Positions 8,741-15,046 of a stretch of DNA of 16,463 bases are shown piece after piece; within the stretch, counting starts at the first letter, position 1; each line of letters starts with the position of its first letter. The position numbers and the translations under genes were made by a program. Under the pieces are notes generated by a model that was not told the origin of the DNA, made no database searches, and saw only the letters and a list, made by a program, of their open reading frames with translations. Source of the DNA: JAAYZX01 sp040770645 (lineage in GTDB: Bacteria > Actinomycetota > Thermoleophilia > RBG-16-64-13); NCBI GenBank assembly GCA_040770645.1, contig JAXGIS010000025.1:1-16463 (forward strand), given 5' to 3'.

Positions 8741-9172
8741 ATGGGAGCCATGGAGCTGTATCTTGAGGGAGAGGATGTGTGGGTGGCGAGTCTCGACGAC
8801 AAGCCCGGGGCACTGGGGGCAACGTTGGGTCTGCTCGCCGATGCGGGCGCCAACCTGGATTTCATCATCTCTCGTCGCTCGCCGGAGGAGCCTGGGACGG
8901 CTGTGGTGTTCGTGACTCCTCTGCGAACCGACTTGGAGGTGCAGGCCGGTGACGAAGCGGGGTTCTCCGTCACCCGCAAGACCTACTCGGTCCGAGTGCA
9001 GGGTCGAGACGAGCCTGGTGTGGCGGCGAAGCTAACCAAGGCGATAGGTGAAGCGGGCATCAATATGGCGGGCTTCTCGTGTGCCAAGCTGGGAGCGGCG
9101 TTCGTGGCCCATATCAGGGTGGACACCATGGAGGACCGGGAAGCAGTCAAGGAGTTGCTGGCGAAGCTGTAG
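8741..9172 (+). CDS. Tandem ACT-domain protein
   Basis: A 143-residue protein made of two ACT domains and little else. The first covers about residues 8-66, with the ligand-loop pattern DDKPGALGATLGLLADAGANL. The second covers about 73-143, with the matching pattern RDEPGVAAKLTKAIGEAGINM. ACT domains bind small ligands, usually amino acids, at dimer interfaces and regulate partner proteins. There is no catalytic domain, so a regulatory or sensing role is inferred. AAGGAGG (8730-8736) precedes ATG 8741 by only 4 nt; ATG 8750 is an alternative start with wider spacing. The gene is 113 bp after acs on the same strand, with a hairpin between, and probably shares its transcript. Ligand and partner cannot be read from sequence. 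Confidence 0.85.
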   Translation: MGAMELYLEGEDVWVASLDDKPGALGATLGLLADAGANLDFIISRRSPEEPGTAVVFVTPLRTDLEVQAGDEAGFSVTRKTYSVRVQGRDEPGVAAKLTKAIGEAGINMAGFSCAKLGAAFVAHIRVDTMEDREAVKELLAKL

Positions 9173-9310
9173 AGGAAGACGAGCAGCAGTTGTCGTTCCA
9201 CGGGTCACTCCGGTTCGCGCAACATCACCGGATCCGCTTCCGGTATCCGGAGAAGTCGGCATCTGGGGAAGCTGAGCCTTGTTTCGCTCCTGTGTCTTCG
9301 GGGACTGTGC

Positions 9311-9351
9311 TGTACAGGACACTTGACATATTGTACATAACCCTGTACACT
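9311..9351 (+). promoter_or_regulatory. Sigma-70-type promoter overlapped by three TGTACA boxes
   Basis: The -35 box TTGACA (9323-9328) is a perfect consensus, separated by exactly 17 bp from the -10 box TACACT (9346-9351, 4 of 6). The palindrome TGTACA occurs at 9311-9316, 9332-9337 and 9344-9349: one upstream of -35, one within the spacer, and one overlapping -10. Start-to-start spacings are 21 and 12 bp. Transcription should start near 9358 and read the 92-residue ORF, the HTH gene and the permease. The layout suggests a repressor that blocks polymerase binding; the HTH product of the same operon is a candidate, but this is inference. Confidence 0.7.
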
Positions 9352-9383
9352 CATCAGTGTCAGCGAACCCGAGGGGGCTAGAC

Positions 9384-9662
9384 ATGAAAGTAACCGGAGC
9401 GCTCCCTGTGAGTGTTCTGCGGCAAGGAGACCCCAAGGTGGCCCAGGGGTTGGCCGTTCTGGATGAGATGTACCAGGTGTTGCCTGACTTCCAGTGCAAG
9501 ATACGGGGTGCGTGGCGGCACCAGGCCATGCGCAATCTCAGAGCACTGGGGTTGGATGCGGGTCAGGCGGCGTATGTGATGTGGTTCTGGAGTAGGGTTA
9601 AGCGGCCGCCCTGCGCAAGCATGGAACAACTCGGCGGCCTGAACAGGACGCGGGCGGCATGA
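9384..9662 (+). CDS. Uncharacterised 92-residue protein
   Basis: I do not recognise this protein. The ATG at 9384 is preferred because GAGGGGG (9371-9377) lies 6 nt upstream; an in-frame GTG at 9357 would sit almost on the predicted transcription start. The product begins MKVTGALPVSVLRQGD and has an amphipathic middle (VLPDFQCKIRGAWRHQAMRN) and a short Trp-rich stretch VMWFWSRVKRPP. It has no signal peptide or clear TM segment. Its stop overlaps the start of the next gene (ATGA at 9659-9662), so the two are probably translationally coupled. Together with the dedicated promoter this supports a real gene. It may be a partner or co-regulator of the HTH protein, but nothing in the sequence proves it. 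Confidence 0.65.
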   Translation: MKVTGALPVSVLRQGDPKVAQGLAVLDEMYQVLPDFQCKIRGAWRHQAMRNLRALGLDAGQAAYVMWFWSRVKRPPCASMEQLGGLNRTRAA

Positions 9663-9879
9663 GCCGAGAGTACGACCTCGTGGCCATTGGTGATATCGCC
9701 CGCATGGCTCGGGTCACGGTGGACGCCGTGCATCAATGGACCAGGCGACCGGTCGGGTTTCCCCGACCGGTCGCCATCACTCTGCGGGCAAGATCTGGCT
9801 GCGGGCCGACATCCAGGTGTGGCTGATCAGAACCGGGCGTTGTTCTTCACAAGAAGAGGATCGCACGCCCACGCCGTGA
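9659..9879 (+). CDS. Small AlpA/excisionase-like HTH DNA-binding protein, frameshifted
   Basis: ATG 9659 overlaps the previous stop (ATGA). The first part reads VAIGDIARMARVTVDAVHQW, the helix-turn-helix of MerR/AlpA/excisionase-like small regulators. It is followed by TRRPVGFPRPVA and then, in a second frame, GKIWLRADIQVWLIRTGR. Together they match the usual 'RRPDFPxPVA...GRxWLRxDIxxWL' pattern and give about 73 residues. The frames join if one G is added to the GGG run at 9786-9788. A perfect 14-bp inverted repeat lies inside the gene just before the break. The stop TGA (9877-9879) overlaps the GTG start of the permease. The likely role is local transcription control. An origin in a mobile element is also possible since this fold is common in excisionases. 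Confidence 0.7.
9744..9775 (+). repeat. Perfect 14-bp inverted repeat inside the HTH gene
   Basis: GGCGACCGGTCGGG (9744-9757) and CCCGACCGGTCGCC (9762-9775) are exact reverse complements around a 4-nt loop TTTC. Each arm itself contains the palindrome CGACCGGTCG. The RNA hairpin would be extremely stable. It could act as an attenuator between the HTH and permease genes or as a protein-binding site; no T-run follows. Confidence 0.85.
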
Positions 9880-10883
9880 ATCGCCTGGCCGGCATCGTTC
9901 TGGTTGCCGTGTCTGCCGCCGCATTCGGGACGCTGGCCATTTTTGCCTGCTTTGCCTATGCGGACGGCGTGGACGCCCTAACCATCCTGTTCTTGCGTTT
10001 CGGGTTGGCGGCTGTTCTGATGCTGGGGTTGCTCTTTGTGCGGCGCGAGCGGCTTCCCCGCGGAACGGTACTGCTTCGGCTCATAGGCATGGGCGCACTC
10101 GGCTACGTGGGTCAGACTTTCTGCTACCTGACTGCTTTGAAATACGCTTCGGCCGGGTTGGTGGCTCTGCTGATCTACTTGTATCCGGTCTTCGTGGCCC
10201 TACTGGCCACCCTGTTGCTGCATGAACCCATTACGCGTGCCAAAGGATTGGCACTCGGCCTCGCTTTGGTCGGGTTGGCCCTCACCGTGGGGCCGTTGCA
10301 GGGCCAGATCAAGGGCGTTCTATTTGCGGTAGTGGGCTCGGTGATTTATTCGATTTACATCATTGTAGGCGTAGATGTCATGAGACACGTGTCGGCTGTG
10401 CAATCGTCGGCGGTGATCTTCACCGGCGCGGCCATGAGCGCCGGGATCTTGATGATGGTGAACGGACCACATCTGCCCGCCACGAGCGCGGGGTGGACGG
10501 CCATAGCTTCGATTGTGGTGGTGGCCACGCTCATACCGGTGGCGGCTTTCTTAGCGGGCCTCAAACGCGTGGGACCGACCAATGCCGCAATGTTGTCCAC
10601 TCTGGAGCCGGTAGTGACGGTTTTGTTGGCTTATTGGTGGCTGCACGAGGCGTTGTCGCCCGTTGCCTTGGTGGGGGGCGCGCTGATTCTGACGGCGGTT
10701 CTTGTAGTCACCCGTGGCGAGTTGCATCACGGCCGCCCGGCCGCGCGGTGCGCCGCCCGTGGGCGAGGAGTCAGGGGGTGGGGGATAGGTAGGATGGGGA
10801 ACAGGCTGCGCCTCTACCTCACCCTTACATCTCACCTCCACGCCCAGCCGTACGTCACATCACTGCGCCGGGGAGCACCGTAG
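9876..10883 (+). CDS. EamA/DMT-superfamily permease
   Basis: An inner-membrane transporter of the drug/metabolite family with two repeated EamA domains and about ten TM helices. The first repeat includes LRFGLAAVLMLGLLF and the characteristic YASAGLVALLIYLYPVFVAL ending in LLLHEP. The second includes GLKRVGPTNAAMLSTLEPVV followed by AYWWLHEALSP. I start at GTG 9876 because it overlaps the TGA of the HTH gene and places TM1 (IVLVAVSAAAFGTLAIF) near the N-terminus. TTG 9840 is an alternative closer to an AAGAGGA element. The protein is 335 residues. The last 55 or so (after VLVVTRG) are Arg/Gly-rich and unlike the family, so the natural end may have been lost by a frameshift. The exported metabolite is unknown. 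Confidence 0.87.
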   Translation: MNRLAGIVLVAVSAAAFGTLAIFACFAYADGVDALTILFLRFGLAAVLMLGLLFVRRERLPRGTVLLRLIGMGALGYVGQTFCYLTALKYASAGLVALLIYLYPVFVALLATLLLHEPITRAKGLALGLALVGLALTVGPLQGQIKGVLFAVVGSVIYSIYIIVGVDVMRHVSAVQSSAVIFTGAAMSAGILMMVNGPHLPATSAGWTAIASIVVVATLIPVAAFLAGLKRVGPTNAAMLSTLEPVVTVLLAYWWLHEALSPVALVGGALILTAVLVVTRGELHHGRPAARCAARGRGVRGWGIGRMGNRLRLYLTLTSHLHAQPYVTSLRRGAP

Positions 10884-10889
10884 GTGCTC
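10873..10889. terminator. Small hairpin between convergent stop codons
   Basis: GAGCACC (10873-10879) and GGTGCTC (10883-10889) pair perfectly around a 3-nt loop. The stem spans the permease stop (10881-10883) and reaches the hydrolase stop (10888-10890, minus), a position expected for a bidirectional terminator. It lacks a T-run on either side. Confidence 0.4.
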
Positions 10890-11354
10890 AGTCAAGCATG
10901 AACGCGGCGATCTCCGTGGCGATGAGCTCGGGTGCTGCCAAATGAGCCATGTGGCCCTGACCTTGGAGTACTACCTTGCGGGCATCAGGCAAGAGATCGA
11001 GTAGTTGTTGCGTGGGGTAGGAGGGGTTGCTCTCGGTCATGCCGCCCGTCATCAGCAGCACGGGCATGGATAGACCCTTGTAGGCGGTGACTTGGGGATT
11101 GAATCTCCAAATGGCCTCCACTCTGCGGGGAATGTGGGTGCGAGTGACACTAAGACCTCCCAAGCGGGAGTGCTGCGCATGAAGGCCACCTGCTCGTCAG
11201 TCATCTTGAGCTCGTCACGGGACAAGAGGTCAATGGCCCCGTCGGCGTCGCCCGCCTGCAGCTTGGCCTTGTAACGCGCCATGAGGCTGTCGACCTCCGG
11301 TCCTTTGAAGTAAAATAGGGGTTCGTGCAGCGCCAACTTCTTGACGGGGTAACG
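10888..11354 (-). pseudogene. Alpha/beta-hydrolase remnant lacking the N-terminal half
   Basis: Two minus-strand frames encode about 155 residues of an alpha/beta-hydrolase C-terminal half. The remnant starts at RYPVKKLALHEPLFYF, which in intact relatives directly follows the nucleophile elbow (GHSxGG). It continues with a cap region (MARYKAKLQAGDADGAIDLL), the strand MPVLLMTGG, and the catalytic His loop VVLQGQGHMAHL. The nucleophile Ser and oxyanion region are absent: a TAA stop (11364-11366) belonging to the preceding ORF interrupts this frame just upstream. A second break lies at the GGGG run 11127-11130 (+ strand), where one added base joins SLAPTFP to RRVEAIWRFNP. Loss of the catalytic Ser makes activity unlikely. 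The stop converges with the permease gene. Confidence 0.7.
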
Positions 11355-11363
11355 ACAGACCGG

Positions 11364-11601
11364 TTAGTCTTCGAGCGGATGGCCGGCGATGTCCCAGCCG
11401 CCTTCGTCTATCAGATCGTACAGGACGGCGCGCCTCGATCTCCTGAAGGTTCCGGGGGCTGCCGCCTTCTCTGTGCCGGGGAAGGGTGGCCGGTCTTGGT
11501 GGGAGTGCTTCTGCGGGTTCCGTATCCAGATCAGGGTTCAGGAGTTGCTTTTCCCATTCCATCTGGTCGATGTAGCTGTCTTCAGATGATTGGCCGGACA
11601 T
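11364..11601 (-). CDS. Uncharacterised small protein, about 78 residues, probably frameshifted
   Basis: The minus-strand ATG at 11601 has an excellent ribosome site, AGGAGG (complement of 11609-11614), 7 nt upstream. It begins MSGQSSEDSYIDQMEWEK, an acidic and natural-looking N-terminus. After about 58 codons the frame turns Arg-rich. In the neighbouring frame the sequence continues sensibly as VLYDLIDEGGWDIAGHPLED and stops at TAA 11366-11364. One extra base near 11430 would explain this. No family is recognised. The hydrolase remnant starts about 10 bp after the stop, so a deletion may have fused an upstream small gene to the truncated hydrolase. Confidence 0.45.
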
Positions 11602-11659
11602 CTGTGAACCTCCTGCAGGTAATGGTGCAGTCGGAAATGTCACCGAATGACTGTAGGGG

Positions 11660-11842
11660 TCAGGCGCCACTCTGCCTTTGCGCAAAGAGGAGTGTCGGCT
11701 TGATCGCCTTTGTGTTGCAGTAGGCTACCATCATCTCAGGATTTCGAGTGCAGCAGCACTGTAGGTGCGGCTCCAGGGTGGAAAGACGGTCGGGGATGGA
11801 ATCGAGACTACCGATCCCCAGGATTAGCACGTTCTCTCTCAT
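11660..11842 (-). CDS. Possible 60-residue ORF, unrecognised
   Basis: Starts at ATG 11842 as MRENVLILGIGSLDS and includes a CCC triplet and the segment MMVAYCNTKAIKPTLLFAQR. The amino acid composition looks less like GC-rich noise than neighbouring frames, but there is no ribosome site and I recognise no family. It could be a fragment of a larger decayed gene. Confidence 0.25.
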   Translation of the reverse strand: MRENVLILGIGSLDSIPDRLSTLEPHLQCCCTRNPEMMVAYCNTKAIKPTLLFAQRQSGA

Positions 11843-12600
11843 CTACGGACGTCTGAGGGCGAATAGCCCAATGAGATGATCCACTTGATAATCAAGCCGT
11901 TGAGCGATAGGTCGACTGGTAGTCGGCGTGACTCGCGGGAACAACGGGGAGCTTCGGGTGGCTGGATGCGCCCGGGATGGTCTTAACCGATCGGTCCACC
12001 ACGGTCTATTCAGGTGTTAGAAGGTGATGCAAACGATCATATCGATACCCTCGGTATCTTCTTACCTGATGCTTTTCGAGCATACAGCGGTGGGCGTATG
12101 TGGATCCACAACTGGTGCTGGAGTCACTGTCGTCAGTAGAGTGGGGAGGCTGGGCGCCTGCACGTCCGGAGCGCTGCCCCCTGTTGCCGTTGATCCTTGT
12201 CGCGCCTCCTGCTCCGCCCCTCGCTCAGCCTCCTGCACCGGCACCTCTTCCAGAGCCCAGATGTCCTTCGTCACCACGGCCGGCCCTCATTTGCGGTTGT
12301 TCTGCAGGCGGTCACGCACCCGGAAGTAGGTGACGTAGGCCACCATCAGGGCGCAGGCGGGTAGGCAGCTCTCGAGTCCAACGGATGGCACTGAATCGGC
12401 GTCGGAACGGAACCGCATCTATCTTCCGGGGCGGGACTCGACAAGGTAGGCGGTTTTTCCTGCCTCGATCGGTGAACCAAGTTCCATCCTAAGTCGCAGT
12501 GCTCGGTTTCGGCCGCCGCCCTACAATCGATGCGGTCTCGTTCTGGCGGAATCTGATCTCGGCAGTCAAAGCATACGTCTTGCACGAAGCGCAACCGTCA
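11843..12600. other. Region of probable gene remnants without an intact recognisable gene
   Basis: About 750 bp with only short frames. On the minus strand three small frames follow each other: 12419-12487 (22 residues, MELGSPIEAGKTAYLVES...), 12287-12418 (43 residues, one hydrophobic segment CALMVAYVTYF then RVRDRLQNNRK and stop), and 12062-12280 (from GTG, an acidic start TKDIWALEEVPVQEAERGAE). Their order and spacing resemble the end of a small membrane-protein operon that has decayed. On the + strand a short frame near 12003-12140 reads EGDANDHIDTLGIFLPDAF and then stops. None can be assigned to a family. Confidence 0.35.
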
Positions 12601-12710
12601 TGTAGTGATTGAAGACCTGCGCACTTGTATTGCTCACTAGGTGTTGGGGAGGTACCATGGGCCTGGGCACACGTGAAGTGACAGAGATCTCAGCGACAGG
12701 AGCGGTGGAC

Positions 12711-12925
12711 ATGGCCACACAGACGAGGCCCATGCAGTTCCGGCTACCGCGGTGGGCGAATTGTTTTATCGAGCAAAGGGCAGCCGCCTGCGGGGGACCA
12801 GCAAGACGGCAGTGGTCCTGGAGCCATCGAATGCCTGGAGAAACAGGACGCGGAGGGCTTTGATGCGCGCCGGCTACGAGGAAATGAACCAGCACGCGGG
12901 CGGCGAATGGCCGAATCCGACATAG
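12711..12925 (+). pseudogene. Ribbon-helix-helix antitoxin-like gene, frameshifted (MazE-type partner)
   Basis: ATG 12711 has AGGAG (12698-12702) 8 nt upstream. Reading across frames gives about 71 residues: MQFRLPRWANCFIEQRAAA, then TSKTAVVLE, IECLEKQDAE, and LMRAGYEEMNQHAGGEWPNP before TAG 12923-12925. The pattern (a basic beta-strand, two helices with SKTAVVLEAI, and a C-terminal 'LMRxGYxEM' tail) is that of RHH antitoxins encoded before MazF-like toxins. Three single-base changes are needed: a missing G at 12792-12796, a missing base near 12824, and an extra G at 12855-12857. The net shift of one base agrees with the total length. Such a protein would neutralise the toxin encoded next and repress its own promoter. 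Confidence 0.65.
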
Positions 12926-12947
12926 CGCGACGGCAGAGCTCACCGGA

Positions 12948-13305
12948 ATGGTAGAACGCTTCCATCAAAAAAGGGGCTCGATGTACTGGAGGTGGATCTG
13001 AATCCGGTCAAAGGATCGGAGCAGGGCAAGAAAAGGCCGTGCTTGGTACTGCAGAACGATGTGGGTAACGCAACGTCCCACCACCACGATTGTCGCCTGC
13101 CTCACAGCTTCCTTCGCGGCACTATCCTTTTCGTCTGGTTGCCGGACACTCTACTCGAGAAGCAGTCGGTAGTGCTATGTGAACGGCGCTGCGCACCGTG
13201 GCTGGGCAGTTTGACGCGGAGGTTCTGGCCACCTGCCCGGAGACAGTGATGAACCAAGTGGAGCGGGCTATCCGCGTGTCTCTCGGCTTTGCCCGAACGT
13301 CTTGA
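12948..13305 (+). pseudogene. MazF/PemK-type endoribonuclease toxin gene, frameshifted
   Basis: The conserved MazF core is clear: DVLEVDLNPVKGSEQGKKRP, then CLVLQNDVGN, then TTIVACLT in a second frame, LPDTLLEKQSVVLCE back in the first, and LRTVAGQFDAEVLATCPETV ending ERAIRVSLGFARTS at TGA 13303-13305. Intact MazF toxins of about 110-120 residues cut mRNA at short sequences. Here at least four frame changes are needed, and the start is unclear (ATG 12948 is the best guess). As read, no active toxin could be made. It lies 22 bp after the RHH antitoxin gene, the usual toxin-antitoxin layout, and directly left of an IS3 element. Confidence 0.75.
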
Positions 13306-13453
13306 CGTCATGGCGCCGGTGCAGCATCGATGGTTCAGGATCGCAGCCGCAGGCCGCGCCTGACTTGTGGTGACCCAAGCGCGGTTTCTTGGCTTCTCAA
13401 CAGCGAGCCATTGATCCAGGCGCTGCATTGCGCGGTCCTGCGTGTACCCCGCT

Positions 13454-14320
13454 TTATGTACCAGCAGCAATGAGAGTCCGTTGTTCATGTGCTGATGGAG
13501 CCTGATCCGGAGCGAGGGCATATCCCCGAGCGAAAGATCGAGTGGGTGAGGTAACCGAGCGAGCTGTGCGGCCGCTCTTCATTGTATTCACGTTTCCAGA
13601 TGCGCGCGAGGGCCTGAGCCTCCCGGAGGTCGGCGAAACTCTCCCAGCGTCGAGGAGTTCATCACGCAGGCAGGCATGGAAGGATTCAGCGATACCCGTT
13701 CTCCCAAGGTGCGCCCGAGTTTGCGCGTAGAGTACCGACTTCTGCCCGCAGGCAGGCCTTGCGCACAGCCTCGGCGATGAACTCGGGTCCGCTATCTGAT
13801 CTGATGTGGGCGGGGACTCCTCTCCGGTTCATGAGACGGATGAGTTCATCGATCACGTCCAGTGAGGTGAGGGTGGCGCTCGGGAACCAGGACGAGGCAC
13901 TCCCGGGTGAACTCGTCGATGACCGTAAGCCACTTCAAGCTGCGCCCCGTTCATCGCGATCGAAGATGAAGTCCCAAGCCCAGATGTGGTTAGGGTGTTC
14001 CGGCCGGTGGCGGGCGCAGCTGGTTCTTGCTCATCCCCAGCAGCGGCGTTTATGCCCCAACAGGGGACGCAGTAGCCTTCCCGCCTCCACAGGCGATAGA
14101 TCGTTTGCGGTTCACCCGGGAAGCCCTCCCGGCGAAGAAGGGCCCAGATGCGCCGGTAGCCGTAGCGAGGGTGCTTCTTCACCAGGCCTTCATACGCGCA
14201 AGGGGCCGCACCTCGTCGGCCGGCGGGCGCGACAGATAGCGCTGGGTGGATCTTGCTCTGCCGACCACGCGGCAGGCTCAGCGTTCAGATACCGCAAACT
14301 CGCTTTGCAAGCGGAATAAC
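13454..14320 (-). pseudogene. IS3-family transposase OrfB (DDE integrase core), frameshifted
   Basis: Pieces in several frames follow the standard order of IS3 OrfB. HPRYGYRRIWALLRREGF (HTH_21 region, about 14125-14180) comes first. DFIFDRDERGAQL carrying the first catalytic Asp follows at about 13940-13980, then LKWLTVIDEFTRECLVL. HIRSDSGPEFIAEAVR carries the second Asp (about 13760-13810), and APWENGIAESFHACLRDEL the Glu (about 13660-13715). EYNEERPHSSLGYL is near 13545-13590, and the tail FARGYALAPDQAPSAHEQRT ends at TAA 13456-13454. At least five frame changes are required. In intact relatives OrfB is produced by programmed -1 frameshifting from OrfA, but the breaks here are far too many for that. 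Confidence 0.8.
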
Positions 14321-14342
14321 AGCCCGGCGCCTGCGGGCAGGC

Positions 14343-14651
14343 TCAGAAGTTTCCCTCCGCCAACTCCTTGAGCATGGCGTTGTCCAAGGAGAGATCAGCG
14401 ACCAGCTTCTTCAGGCGTAGGTTCTCGGCCTCGAGTTCCTTCGCCTGAGCTCACTGGATCTTCATGCCTCCGTAGAGACTCTTCCAGCGGTAGTAGGTCT
14501 TGTCGCTGACCCCGATCTCCTGCTTAGTCGCAGCTCATGCTCTTGCGGCGGCCTGGGCGGCCTCGGCGTCCCTGAGGATGCGGACGATCTGCTCCGGCGT
14601 GTGCTTCTTTCCTTTCAGCATGACCGGTCCTTTCTGGCCTTCTTTGGCCAT
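14343..14651 (-). pseudogene. IS3-family OrfA (HTH_Tnp_1), two in-frame stop codons
   Basis: One continuous minus-strand frame from ATG 14651 (or 14621) reads KGKKHTPEQIVRILRDAEAA, then KQEIGVSDKTYYRWKSLYGG, then the leucine-zipper-like AKELEAENLRLKKLVADLSL and DNAMLKELAEGNF before TGA 14345-14343. This is the typical OrfA helix-turn-helix plus coiled coil. Two TGA codons interrupt it at 14537-14535 and 14453-14451. Because the frame is preserved on both sides, these look like genuine nonsense mutations rather than indel errors, which marks the element as decayed. Confidence 0.8.
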
Positions 14652-14683
14652 CTAAGGACTCTCAGTCTAACTGGTACGGGTCA

Positions 14684-15046
14684 GGGGGAGCAGGCCATAG
14701 AGTTGCGTCTCTGTGCGAGAAGTGCACGGTTTTCTCGAGCGCACAGTGGCGGCAATTCTGGGCGCCTAGAGCACATCTGGGTTCACGACGAAGTCCAGCG
14801 CTTCGAACACAACCCAGACCATGGAGGAGCGTGGCCACCCTGCTTCCGAGCCGTATGCCTCCTCCGTATATGGCCCGCAAGAACTGGGCGCTGATGGTGG
14901 GCCTGATCGAGGAGGGGCAGAAGGTACACGTGGGGAAGGAGGCCGGCCTCGCACAGTGGAAGCCATCGCTCACATGTCCGAGCCCTGGGTTGTCCGGCCA
15001 GATGCTACGTCATCCAAGAAGATGTAGGGTTTGGCCCGCGAGGTCC
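14684..15046. other. Intergenic or decayed sequence with no recognisable gene
   Basis: No frame in this 363-bp stretch matches a family I know. A + strand frame near 14831-15000 contains MARKNWALMVGLIEEGQKVH, and a minus frame contains MVWVVFEALDFVVNPDVL before a stop. Both look protein-like but are short, lack ribosome sites and cannot be extended. They may be remnants of a gene interrupted when the IS element arrived. Confidence 0.4.

Larger units (their letters stand above)
13371..14683 (-). mobile_element. Degenerate IS3-family insertion sequence
   Basis: A 1,313-bp element, a normal IS3 size, carrying orfA (14343-14651) and orfB (13454-14320) on the minus strand. Both tips read TGACCC inward (13371-13376, and the complement GGGTCA at 14678-14683), but the similarity of the ends does not extend convincingly beyond the hexamer. 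No clear target duplication is seen (left flank TGTGG, right flank GGGGG), so the exact ends are tentative. Multiple stops and frameshifts in both genes make it immobile unless helped in trans. Confidence 0.7.

Noticed and set aside
13102..13521. 139-codon minus-strand frame across the mazF-like gene and the IS end
   Set aside because: It crosses the IS boundary and the opposite-strand toxin remnant; the IS transposase tail is read in a different frame.
14343..14651. TGA recoded as an amino acid in OrfA
   Set aside because: TGA ends several intact-looking genes in this window (for example arsR and the endonuclease), so a changed code is not supported.
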